A stretch of DNA of 47,499 nt from assembly GCA_020343615.1 (NCBI GenBank), contig CP070803.1:276195-323693 (forward strand). The letters run 5' to 3'. This document shows, piece after piece, positions 1 to 7,348 of this stretch (the first letter of the stretch is position 1; each line of letters opens with the position of its first letter). Source of the DNA: Candidatus Woesearchaeota archaeon (GTDB lineage: Archaea > Nanobdellota > Nanobdellia > UBA10117 > GCA-020343615). The position numbers and the translations under genes were made by a program. The notes under the pieces were generated by a model. It was not told the origin of the DNA. It made no database searches and worked only from the letters and a program-made list of their open reading frames with translations.

Positions 1-32
1 GCAATTATAGGAGTTATTCCCTTTTTGTTCAT
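1..32 (-). CDS. Partial pilin-like protein, N-terminus only
   Basis: Reading leftward from an ATG at 32, the frame stays open to the window edge and gives MNKKGITPIIA. This is almost the same as the first residues of the next gene (MNRKGITPLVA, 145-648). Both carry the Lys-Gly pair followed by a hydrophobic run typical of class III (archaellin/type IV pilin) signal peptides cut by archaeal prepilin peptidase. A Shine-Dalgarno-like GAGGT lies at about 41-46, correctly spaced. Only 11 codons are visible, so the call rests on the N-terminal match and the ribosome site. It probably continues as a second pilin-like gene in tandem. Confidence 0.6.
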   Translation of the reverse strand, partial: MNKKGITPII

Positions 33-144
33 TATGTTCTACCTCTTTATTACCTGCCTATTTAAGGCAAGCATAGTTAAATATACTATAAACAATATTT
101 ACTTTTAAATGTATGTTACGACTACGCATTTATTAAATAATAAA

Positions 145-648
145 CTATTTTAAGAAATATCCAAAAACATATGCTCCTTTTTCAAACCTAAGTTCATAAT
201 AATAAACAGTACCGCTAATAAGGTTTCCGCAGTTCGAGATATCAATTGTTAATCTCTTAACAGAATTCGGGAATATAGGTCCATTACAAGAAGTTGCTGG
301 ATTACAATAAAAATTAGTAGAATTCAAATCCATCGAAGCACACATAGCATCTTCGGTAGATTTGTCTATGATAATACCAATTATTTCTTCAGCATTTGCA
401 CTTACAGATATTCTACCATTATTTTCTACGTCTAACTCAAGAATCTCATTTGATCTATCAAAAGATTTAGATATAGAAGCAAGAGAAGCCGTTGCTTCTC
501 TTATTAGTCTCTCATGTCTTAAAGATACTACTGCTTGTGTTTTTTCTTGCAGATCATCTAACCAATAGTAAGCTGCCCCTCCAGCAGCTACAGTTATCAT
601 CATTAATAGAATTATAGCAACTAGAGGAGTTATTCCCTTTCTGTTCAT
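145..648 (-). CDS. Type IV pilin-like protein with class III signal peptide
   Basis: The 167-residue product begins MNRKGITPLVAIILL. Prepilin peptidase cleavage is expected after Lys-Gly, just before a hydrophobic helix (about residues 6-27) that would pack into a filament core. The rest is an extracellular domain with several Cys residues and a C-terminal block containing ISNCGNLISG and LRFEKG. That block recurs in the protein at 29349-29846, so the two are paralogs. The start overlaps the stop of the upstream coiled-coil gene by ATGA, with a GGAGA ribosome site at about 654-660, which implies translational coupling. Likely role (family inference): a subunit or minor component of a surface pilus. 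The exact filament type cannot be told from sequence. Confidence 0.75.
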   Translation of the reverse strand: MNRKGITPLVAIILLMMITVAAGGAAYYWLDDLQEKTQAVVSLRHERLIREATASLASISKSFDRSNEILELDVENNGRISVSANAEEIIGIIIDKSTEDAMCASMDLNSTNFYCNPATSCNGPIFPNSVKRLTIDISNCGNLISGTVYYYELRFEKGAYVFGYFLK

Positions 649-1070
649 AACAGTCTCCTTAAGTAGTCCTCTTTGTTCGTGTTAGGTAGGTTGTTTAGAA
701 GATCGTAATCAGTATTTAAACTCATAGTTTTTGTTAGAGTATTAAGCCTCCTCAGTAATTCTTCATTCTGTTCTGTTAATTTTTTTACTTTATCTTCTTT
801 ATCACTTTCTTCTAGTTCTTCCGGAGATTTCCCTTCCATAGCTGCTCTAAATAGTCTTACAAGTTCTTTTAGCTTACTAGTTATTTGAGATAACTCTGTT
901 TCCATACGTATACACGATCTGTTTATGCTTTCCAAAAATAGTCTGTTATAATCTATACTTGGTTTTGCGCCAACGCTGTCTCCTTTTGCTTGAACTTTGT
1001 AAGCTTTTAAAGAATCCAATTCAGCTTCAATTTCTCTTAATTTATCAAATGAATCAATATCTTTACCCAT
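645..1070 (-). CDS. Coiled-coil protein coupled to pilin gene
   Basis: A 141-residue soluble, charged protein that I do not recognise. Residues about 5-25 and 55-120 are rich in Leu, Glu and Lys with heptad-like spacing (ELSQITSKLKELVRLF, EQNEELLRRLNTL), suggesting two coiled coils separated by a short linker. It has no signal peptide or membrane segment. It overlaps the downstream pilin-like gene by four bases (ATGA), so both are likely made from one transcript. An accessory role in pilus or surface-structure assembly is plausible from context only. It lies just downstream of the thermosome gene (gap about 60 bases), so read-through from that gene is possible. Confidence 0.7.
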   Translation of the reverse strand: MGKDIDSFDKLREIEAELDSLKAYKVQAKGDSVGAKPSIDYNRLFLESINRSCIRMETELSQITSKLKELVRLFRAAMEGKSPEELEESDKEDKVKKLTEQNEELLRRLNTLTKTMSLNTDYDLLNNLPNTNKEDYLRRLL

Positions 1071-1129
1071 ATAATAAATTACTACAAGTTATGTATATAA
1101 AATTTTTGCAATTACTAAAAAATAAAAAA

Positions 1130-2743
1130 TCAGTAAGGCATTCCTCCCGGAGGCATTCCAGAAGGACCTTTATCTAATTTACCTGCAGATATAACGTCAT
1201 CTATTCTTAGTATCATTAAGGCTGCTTCACTAGATGACTTTATAGCCTGTGTGTTTATTTTTAATGGTTCAATTACACCTTTTGTAAGTAAGTTTTCAAC
1301 TTTTCCATTCATTACATTTAAACCGGCTTTAGCTATACCTTTTTCATGACTAGATTTTAACTCAGTTATCTTATCAATAGGATCCAAACCAGCATTTTCA
1401 GCTAAAGTTTTTGGAATTATTTCTATAGATTTTGCAAATTGCTGCACTGCTAGTTGTTTTCTACCTGACAATTTTTGTGCATAGTCATTCAACTGTCTTG
1501 ATAATTCTATTTGTACTGCACCACCACCAACTACAAATTTACCTTCTATTATTGCTGCTGCAAGATCTCCTACTGCATCTTTAACTGCTCTTTCCACTTC
1601 ATCTACTACGTGTTCTGTTCCACCTCTAATAATCAAAGATACAGCTTTTGGGTTCTTGCACGCTTCTATAAAAGTCATGTTTTCTGTACCTAATTTCTTT
1701 TCACTAACTATTCCTGCACTTCCTAATTCTGAAGAACTTATTTCATTAAGATTAGATATTATTTTAGCTCCAGTTGCTCTTGCTAGTTTCTTCATGTCTG
1801 ATTGGCTAACTCTTCTAGCAGCGAAGATTTCCTTTTTGGCTAGGAAGTATTGAGCTAAATCATCTATTCCCTTTTGACAGAAAACAACGTTTGCCTTAGT
1901 CTTGACTACTTTATCTACTAGTTCTTTTATTGTTTTTTCTTCTTGATCTAAGAAAGCTTTTAACTTATCTGGATCACTAATCTGAATCTTGCTGTCTATA
2001 CCTGTTTCTTTAACTTCTAAAGGAGTATCTAAAAGTAAAATCTTAGCGTTCTTTACTGTTTTAGGCATATTAGAATGAACCCTTTCTTTATCTATTACTA
2101 TTCCCGAGATAAGCTCACTGTCATGAATAGAACCGCCCTGTTTCTTTTCTAATTTTATATTCTCTATGTCTACCTCAGAGTCTTCCATTACTTGTAAAAC
2201 AGCATCTACAGATATCTTTCCTAGTATCTCTTTAGCCCATTCTACGTGTTTACCAGTCATAGCGGTTTTCGCAATATTATATAAAGTCTCTTTGTTATTG
2301 ATGTCAACTTTTTCTGCTATCTTTTCTAAGATTTCTTGAGATTTATCAGCAGCGAGCTTATAACCTTCAGCGATGACTGTTGGATGAATACCTTGGTCAA
2401 TTAGAGTTTCAGCATTCTTTAATAGTTCTCCTGCTAGAATTACACTGCTGGTTGTACCGTCTCCAACTTCATCCTCTTGTGTTTTCGCTACTTCTACTAT
2501 CATCTTAGCAGCAGGATGTTCTATTTGCATTTCTTCTAATATCGTAACACCATCATTAGTAATAACAATATCTCCAGTAGCATCTACCAACATCTTATCC
2601 ATGCCTTTAGGGCCTAAAGTACTTTTGACGGTATTAGCTACTGCCTTAGCGGCTTCTATATTTGTTTTTTGAGCCTCCCTTCCCGTGCTTCTACTAGCAC
2701 TTTCAGGTAAAATGAATATAGGTTGTATGTTTTGACCTGTCAT
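1130..2743 (-). CDS. thsA: Thermosome subunit (group II chaperonin)
   Basis: This 537-residue cytosolic chaperonin is full length for the family. It forms a double-ring folding chamber that closes with its built-in lid and uses ATP. Diagnostic features are [13 protein letters not shown] (about 42-54), the nucleotide-binding GDGTT (94-98), the [12 protein letters not shown] block near residue 405 and a Gly/Met-rich tail ending GMPPGGMPY. The ATG at 2743 is supported by a GAGGT ribosome site at about 2748-2753. An AT-rich promoter region lies upstream (about 2790-2825). Only one subunit gene is visible here; archaea may have one to several, so the complex could be homo- or hetero-oligomeric. 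Confidence 0.97.
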   Translation of the reverse strand: MTGQNIQPIFILPESASRSTGREAQKTNIEAAKAVANTVKSTLGPKGMDKMLVDATGDIVITNDGVTILEEMQIEHPAAKMIVEVAKTQEDEVGDGTTSSVILAGELLKNAETLIDQGIHPTVIAEGYKLAADKSQEILEKIAEKVDINNKETLYNIAKTAMTGKHVEWAKEILGKISVDAVLQVMEDSEVDIENIKLEKKQGGSIHDSELISGIVIDKERVHSNMPKTVKNAKILLLDTPLEVKETGIDSKIQISDPDKLKAFLDQEEKTIKELVDKVVKTKANVVFCQKGIDDLAQYFLAKKEIFAARRVSQSDMKKLARATGAKIISNLNEISSSELGSAGIVSEKKLGTENMTFIEACKNPKAVSLIIRGGTEHVVDEVERAVKDAVGDLAAAIIEGKFVVGGGAVQIELSRQLNDYAQKLSGRKQLAVQQFAKSIEIIPKTLAENAGLDPIDKITELKSSHEKGIAKAGLNVMNGKVENLLTKGVIEPLKINTQAIKSSSEAALMILRIDDVISAGKLDKGPSGMPPGGMPY

Positions 2744-2831
2744 TTTATTTACCTCTCATCTTCTTAAAATAGTAGCAAAACAGTATTTTTATCTGTTTAA
2801 AAAATTTACTAATAATATAAAAAAAGGAAGG

Positions 2832-3068
2832 TTAGCTTATAACCTCTTTTCTTATTCCTTCTAATATCACGGCAATTATAATCATCATTATGCTCGAGAA
2901 TAGTGTAGAGAATGCAGTAATTGATAATAGACCCGCTGTAATGTTATCTGCGGTTAATGTTCTATTAAGTATTACGAAAACCGTTATTATCCAAATCACC
3001 AAAACAAGAATTAAAACTCCGTCGACGATACCTGGTTTTGTTATAAGATCGCTTTTTTTGTTTACCAT
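2832..3068 (-). CDS. Small two-helix membrane protein
   Basis: A 78-residue protein with two predicted membrane segments (about residues 16-34 and 45-70) joined by a short polar loop, and charged residues at both ends. I recognise no family. A TATA-like element (TTTTATATATTA on the minus strand, about 3090-3102) sits about 28 bases before the ATG, which fits a leaderless transcript and argues that the gene is real. It is transcribed away from the gene at 3151 and ends about 90 bases from the thermosome start. Confidence 0.6.
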   Translation of the reverse strand: MVNKKSDLITKPGIVDGVLILVLVIWIITVFVILNRTLTADNITAGLLSITAFSTLFSSIMMIIIAVILEGIRKEVIS

Positions 3069-3089
3069 ACAATTTTCGTTAGAAAAAGT

Positions 3090-3102
3090 AATATATAAAA
3101 GT
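3090..3102 (-). promoter_or_regulatory. TATA box for the 78-residue membrane protein
   Basis: An AT-rich box reading TTTTATATATTA on the minus strand is centred about 28 bases upstream of the ATG at 3068, the spacing expected for leaderless archaeal mRNAs. Confidence 0.5.
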
Positions 3103-3150
3103 TTCGTTGATGGAAAAGTTTAAATTTGATATATGTTTATTTATTTAAAA

Positions 3151-3675
3151 ATGTCATTAAAATATGATCTATTTAAGGGCGCAAGAATACAGAAGATGAA
3201 ATCTGTATTCAATATTAAAGAAACCTATAAACACGCTAAAGAGTGGTTAGAATACTGGAGATATGATGTCGTTGAAAAGAGATACAAGCACAAAGAAACA
3301 ATATCTGGTAGAGAAATAGAGATTATTTGGAATTGTACTAGAGAGATAGATGAATATACTCAATTCATGTTAAATATAAGATGGCTTTGTCTTATGATAA
3401 AAGACATAAAGGTTCAGGTCGGAAACAAAAAAATAACAATGCAACACGGCGAAATTAACGTATTTGTTGATGCTTACTTAGTATTAGATTGGCAGAATAA
3501 ATGGGAAGAAAGCGCAGTTTTGAAATTTCTTAGATCGTTCTTTGAAAAATATCTATACCATGGGCATATTCAATCCTTAAAGGAACAACTATGGAAAGAA
3601 GGATGGGCTTTTTATAATGAAATGAAAGCTTATCTGAGTATGCACGAATTCGAATTAAAGGAAGGTATGACTTGA
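3151..3675 (+). CDS. Conserved-looking hypothetical protein, soluble
   Basis: The product is about 174 residues from the ATG at 3151 (MSLKYDLFKG). An in-frame ATG at 3133 would add six residues (MFIYLK). I prefer the later start because the TATA-like AGTTTAAAT at about 3117-3125 then lies about 30 bases upstream, as for a leaderless mRNA. The protein is rich in Trp, Tyr and charged residues (EWLEYWRYDVVEKRY, DWQNKWEESA) and has no membrane segment. The middle, with alternating hydrophobic residues, looks beta-rich and is flanked by helices. I do not recognise the family and assign no function. It stands alone, about 110 bases before the Toprim/DnaG pair. Confidence 0.65.
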   Translation: MSLKYDLFKGARIQKMKSVFNIKETYKHAKEWLEYWRYDVVEKRYKHKETISGREIEIIWNCTREIDEYTQFMLNIRWLCLMIKDIKVQVGNKKITMQHGEINVFVDAYLVLDWQNKWEESAVLKFLRSFFEKYLYHGHIQSLKEQLWKEGWAFYNEMKAYLSMHEFELKEGMT

Positions 3676-3714
3676 ATTCTTATTTTATTAATACTGAATC
3701 ATAATACCAAAAGG

Positions 3715-3724
3715 TTTATATATA
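3715..3724 (+). promoter_or_regulatory. BRE/TATA promoter of the Toprim-dnaG pair
   Basis: AAAAGG followed by TTTATATATA is a strong archaeal BRE/TATA element about 60-70 bases before the ATG at 3784. It leaves room for a leader of roughly 30-40 bases. The same arrangement recurs before other genes here. Confidence 0.6.
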
Positions 3725-3783
3725 GCACCTAATATTTAAAAACTGAAAAGGAAAAGTCAAAATCACTATTATCACCTTCATTT

Positions 3784-4128
3784 ATGTTCAACGCAGAAGG
3801 GCAAAGGCTCTTAAAAAAGCTAAGAAAAGAAGCTAAAGAAGCTATCTTCATAATAGAAGGCAAAAAAGATAAAGAAGCTTTAGAGTCTTTGGATGTTGAT
3901 GCTGATTTTTTTCTTTTATGTAGACAAAATAAAAGCTTACAAGAATCCGCTGAAGAAATATCACAAAAATATAAAAGAGCAATCTTAATGCTCGATCAAG
4001 ATAAACAAGGAAAGAAGATGGAAAAAATGATCACTCATTACCTTCAAAGAAATGGTGTAAAAGTCAATAGACGGTTTGGTAAAAGACTGTTACGTTTAGC
4101 CAACTCTAACACTATAGAAGGAATATAG
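3784..4128 (+). CDS. Small stand-alone Toprim domain protein
   Basis: A 114-residue protein that is nearly all Toprim domain: the first acidic motif IIEGKKDKEAL (about 23-33) supplies the conserved Glu, and LMLDQDKQGKKM (about 68-79) supplies the Asp-x-Asp. The C-terminal SNTIEGI resembles the end of archaeal small primase-like/RNase M5-like Toprim proteins. Family knowledge suggests a metal-dependent nucleotidyl transfer or nuclease role on nucleic acid; the substrate is not known. It sits 32 bases upstream of dnaG, also a Toprim protein, and is probably co-transcribed with it. Confidence 0.8.
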   Translation: MFNAEGQRLLKKLRKEAKEAIFIIEGKKDKEALESLDVDADFFLLCRQNKSLQESAEEISQKYKRAILMLDQDKQGKKMEKMITHYLQRNGVKVNRRFGKRLLRLANSNTIEGI

Positions 4129-4148
4129 TGGCATTCTAAGCTTTTATC

Positions 4149-4153
4149 GGAGG
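4149..4153 (+). promoter_or_regulatory. Ribosome binding site that decides the dnaG start
   Basis: GGAGG lies only one base from the ATG at 4155 but seven bases from the in-frame ATG at 4161. The latter is normal spacing, so the true start is probably 4161. Confidence 0.6.
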
Positions 4154-4160
4154 AATGAAA

Positions 4161-5387
4161 ATGGGAAAAGTAAGTCCAGTTTCAATAAAGTACATGGTTA
4201 ACGCAACTGCAAGATTAGATGGAGTTGTAGAGAAACCAGACATAATTGGAGCAATTTTTGGTCAAACTGAAGGATTATTAGGTAAAGATTTAGAATTAAG
4301 AGAACTTCAAAAATCAGGAAGGATTGGCAGAATTGATGTCAATTCTGAAACTAAAAAAGGTAAAACAACAGCAGAGGTTACAATTCCTAGTGCAATGGGT
4401 AAATCTGAAACAGCAATAATAGCTGCTGCATTAGAAACTATTGAAAGAGTAGGACCTTGTTCTGCAAAAATAAAAGTAAACAGCGTAGAAGATGTAAGAG
4501 TAAGCAAAAGGAAGTTTATAGTTAATAGAGCTAAAGAACTTTTATCAAATTTATCAAAAACTCTTCCAGATTCTCAAGAAGTTATAACTGAGGTAACTCA
4601 AGATGTCAGAGCAAGCGAGCTTACCGAGTATGGAAAAGAAAGATTAGCTGCAGGTCCTTACATAGATGAATCTGAAGAAATAATAATCGTTGAAGGAAGA
4701 GCAGATGTAATTAATATGTTAAGATATGGTATAAGAAACGTTATTGCTCTTAATGGAGATAATGTTCCTGAAACTATAAAGGATCTAAGCAAGAAGAAAG
4801 TGACAACATTATTTGTAGATGGAGACAGGGGTGGTGATTTAATAATTAAGAAATTAAGCGGTGCTGTAGATATAGACTACGTAGCAAAAGCACCTAAAGG
4901 AAAAGAAGTTGAAGAATTAACAATGAAGGAGATATATGGATGCTTAAGAGGAAAAATAGGCAAGTCAGATACTGTTATTGAAGAAGAAACAGAACCTAGA
5001 GAAGAGCCTCGTTATGAGAAAACTTATAAGACTAGGAGAACCCCTCCTTCTAGAAGCAGTAAAAGAGAGGTAGAAGAATCCAGAAGTGTACAAATAACTG
5101 ATAGTGATTTGAAAACATTAAAACAATATTCAGAGGAATTAATTGGTAGTAGAGGAGCGTTTATTCTAGATGAAGAATTAAATATCCTAGGAAAGGTTCC
5201 TGCTAAGGAATTAGAGAAGACTATTGAACAAGTTAGTGAAGCCCATGCTATTGTTGTTGACGATGAAATAGATTATAATCTCGCTAGGTTGGCTAGGAAT
5301 AAAGGAGTAAAGGAGATTGTTGCTAAATCTTCAAGAATAAAGAGCGCAGTAAAGGGAATAAAAATACTCACCTCTGATGCTCTTTAG
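4161..5387 (+). CDS. dnaG: Archaeal DnaG-like primase
   Basis: About 408 residues from the ATG at 4161 (MGKVSPVSIKYMVNATARL). The archaeal DnaG N-terminal region is followed by a central Toprim domain: EGRAD (about 178-182) gives the catalytic Glu and DGDRGGD (about 220-226) the metal-binding Asp residues. After a charged, Arg/Glu-rich linker comes a C-terminal domain (about 315-408). Archaeal DnaG has primase activity in some species and also associates with the RNA exosome as a poly(A)-binding subunit; the sequence does not say which role dominates. It is preceded by a small Toprim gene, and its last 20 bases overlap the convergent methyltransferase. Confidence 0.93.
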   Translation: MGKVSPVSIKYMVNATARLDGVVEKPDIIGAIFGQTEGLLGKDLELRELQKSGRIGRIDVNSETKKGKTTAEVTIPSAMGKSETAIIAAALETIERVGPCSAKIKVNSVEDVRVSKRKFIVNRAKELLSNLSKTLPDSQEVITEVTQDVRASELTEYGKERLAAGPYIDESEEIIIVEGRADVINMLRYGIRNVIALNGDNVPETIKDLSKKKVTTLFVDGDRGGDLIIKKLSGAVDIDYVAKAPKGKEVEELTMKEIYGCLRGKIGKSDTVIEEETEPREEPRYEKTYKTRRTPPSRSSKREVEESRSVQITDSDLKTLKQYSEELIGSRGAFILDEELNILGKVPAKELEKTIEQVSEAHAIVVDDEIDYNLARLARNKGVKEIVAKSSRIKSAVKGIKILTSDAL

Positions 5388-5934
5388 TTCCTATTAAAAA
5401 AATATTATTTTTTTCTTTAAACACTTTTTTTACTCTAAATCCTGTTTTTCTAACTAATTTTTCTAATTCTCCCTGTGTGAATAAATGATAGTATCTCTTG
5501 TATTTTCCAAAAGGAATCTCAAATTCAGAGGTAAAAAGATTACGAGGAAAGAATTTCTTTTGGAATCTAGACCAAACAGAAATCAGAATTTTTCCATCTT
5601 TTTTTAGAACTCTGTTTGCTTCTGCTAATGCTTCCTCCCTTCTTTTTAGGTTGTGTAACGAAGCGATAAAAATTACATTATCAAACTTATTTGATTTAAA
5701 AGGTAATTTGATAGAGTCTCCTTGGACTCTTTTACCCTTAGACATCTTTAATTGTTCTAGACTTATATCAAACCCAATAATGTTTTTATATTTGGACGTT
5801 GGAAAATTACCGCAACCAATATCAAGAATTAAGCCTTTATTTTTATCTAAAAAAGAGACTACAGGCTTCCAAAGCTTACGTCTATAACCTTGATATTTCT
5901 TTGCTATATTATCCCAAATTTCTTGATTTTTCAT
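5368..5934 (-). CDS. SAM-dependent methyltransferase, Trm9/ABH8-like
   Basis: A 188-residue class I methyltransferase. The SAM-binding motif LDIGCGN is at 37-43, the acidic residue ending strand 2 is in GFDIS (about 54-58), GDSIKLPFKSNKFDNV gives motifs II/III, and an ASLHNL block follows. The N-terminal EIWDNIAKKY and the later RYYHLFTQGELEKLV match the Trm9/ABH8 group, which methylates carboxymethyl-uridine at the tRNA wobble position. The similarity is to the group; the tRNA substrate is inferred. It overlaps the upstream CCA-adding enzyme by four bases (ATGA), so two tRNA-modifying or maturing enzymes appear to be co-translated. Its 3' end overlaps dnaG. Confidence 0.82.
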   Translation of the reverse strand: MKNQEIWDNIAKKYQGYRRKLWKPVVSFLDKNKGLILDIGCGNFPTSKYKNIIGFDISLEQLKMSKGKRVQGDSIKLPFKSNKFDNVIFIASLHNLKRREEALAEANRVLKKDGKILISVWSRFQKKFFPRNLFTSEFEIPFGKYKRYYHLFTQGELEKLVRKTGFRVKKVFKEKNNIFLIGTKEHQR

Positions 5935-7145
5935 GAAGAATAAATAATTTTAACGTCTTTTAATTTTTTTATCATATCTTCTGGTTTAGTGTATTTCCTC
6001 TTTACAATTACATAATATCTCTTATCTTTCTTTACGTTTTTCCATTTACCTTTGAAAGCGGCAATATCTTCTTTACTAGCATTTAATGGAGGACCGTCAT
6101 GTCTTTTTGTTTTCGATAGCCCCTTTTTCTTAAAACTAAACCAATACATAGCCTTTTCTCCAGAATACCATTGCCAGCCTGAAGTTATTAAATTAAAGTC
6201 ATACTCCTTTAGTTTTCTCTTTAATTTTTGGAATCTTTTTAGTAATTCAGCACCCGCTATATCTTTTCTTTTTTTCGTCGGAGAGGATTCTAGAACTATC
6301 AAATTTTTGTTTTTCTTAAGCTGATTTAAAGTGATTCTTTTTTCTTTAAAAAAAGAGATATCTGGTTTCTTAAGATATTCCTTTGCTGATTTTATCAGTA
6401 GATTAAACTTTTCTTTATCTAGTGCAGCAGCAGCATTTCTTTCTGGTTGAATAGGATCTACAACAATTATGGGAGAATATAATTTACTTTGATTCATTTT
6501 AGCCATTGCTTCTTCTTTATTCTTATAATGTTTTTCAGCATCTATGAAAACTTTAGACTTCCACTTAGACGCTTCTTTTATGAATTTATCAAATGACTTG
6601 TAGTAATATACTAAAATATCAGTTACATGACCCGAAAATCCTTTAATATAAGATTCAGCTCCATAGCATTTTTGAGCCTTAAGAAATAGTTTTGCTATTT
6701 TTATTTCTTCTTGCAAATTCTTATTTCCTTTTATCTTTTCTTTTATCCAATTTACATGTAAAGGAGATATATCTGTAATATTTTCTGCTTTTTTAGGATC
6801 TGTTGTTTCTAAAACAGGAACTATTTCTATATCAAATCCTTTATACTTAAAATTAAAATAATCTCTAGATCCCTTTACTCTTTCTGCTTTGAAGCCCTTT
6901 AATATTTTTTCAGTTAAATCTGAAATATTCTTGTATTTTCTGCAGAATTGAAGGAAGAAATCAATATCTGAATCCCCTGGAAGCCAGGTTCCCTTAGCAA
7001 CTGATCCCCCCAAAGTTAATTTTGCTGAGATGCCTTGTTTTTTTAAACTGTCATTTATTTTTTTAGAAATTTCTTTAGTTACGTCTTCTACTCTAATCTG
7101 CTCTTTTTTAGAAGGAATAATCTTTTCTGTTATTTTATCTTTCAT
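5931..7145 (-). CDS. cca: CCA-adding enzyme (class I tRNA nucleotidyltransferase)
   Basis: A 404-residue archaeal class I enzyme that adds or repairs the 3'-terminal CCA of tRNAs from CTP and ATP. The nucleotidyltransferase signature GGSVAKGTWLPGDSDID is at 46-62 with catalytic acids at about 60 and 62; the third carboxylate is in FDIEIVPV (about 102-109). Central and tail domains follow; the protein is somewhat shorter than the usual 430-450 residues. All four tRNA genes in this window lack an encoded CCA, so the enzyme is needed. It reads away from tRNA-Val, with which it shares an AT-rich divergent region (7146-7208). Confidence 0.95.
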   Translation of the reverse strand: MKDKITEKIIPSKKEQIRVEDVTKEISKKINDSLKKQGISAKLTLGGSVAKGTWLPGDSDIDFFLQFCRKYKNISDLTEKILKGFKAERVKGSRDYFNFKYKGFDIEIVPVLETTDPKKAENITDISPLHVNWIKEKIKGNKNLQEEIKIAKLFLKAQKCYGAESYIKGFSGHVTDILVYYYKSFDKFIKEASKWKSKVFIDAEKHYKNKEEAMAKMNQSKLYSPIIVVDPIQPERNAAAALDKEKFNLLIKSAKEYLKKPDISFFKEKRITLNQLKKNKNLIVLESSPTKKRKDIAGAELLKRFQKLKRKLKEYDFNLITSGWQWYSGEKAMYWFSFKKKGLSKTKRHDGPPLNASKEDIAAFKGKWKNVKKDKRYYVIVKRKYTKPEDMIKKLKDVKIIYSS

Positions 7146-7174
7146 ATGTTTATTTGAATTACCGTGATTAAAAA

Positions 7175-7183
7175 ATGTTTTTA
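7175..7183 (+). promoter_or_regulatory. TATA-like box of tRNA-Val
   Basis: TTTTTAAAT is centred about 30 bases before the first base of the mature tRNA, the expected archaeal tRNA promoter position. The AT-rich stretch also serves the divergent cca gene. Confidence 0.45.
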
Positions 7184-7208
7184 AATCGTAATTTAAATTA
7201 TTAATGGT

Positions 7209-7281
7209 GGGCCTATAGTCTAGTGGTTATGACGTTTGCTTCACAGGCAAAAGGTCGCCGGTTCAAATCCGGCTGGGCCCA
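7209..7281 (+). tRNA. tRNA-Val (CAC)
   Basis: The 73-base cloverleaf has acceptor stem GGGCCTA/TGGGCCC, anticodon stem TTTGC/GCAAA with loop TTCACAG, T arm GCCGG-TTCAAAT-CCGGC and discriminator A. Anticodon CAC reads GTG. No intron and no encoded CCA (the next bases are TTA). Confidence 0.96.
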
Positions 7282-7348
7282 TTAAGATTACTAATACTAC
7301 TCAGTAAATAATAAACTTATTATATAATAATATAGTATATATTAGTTA

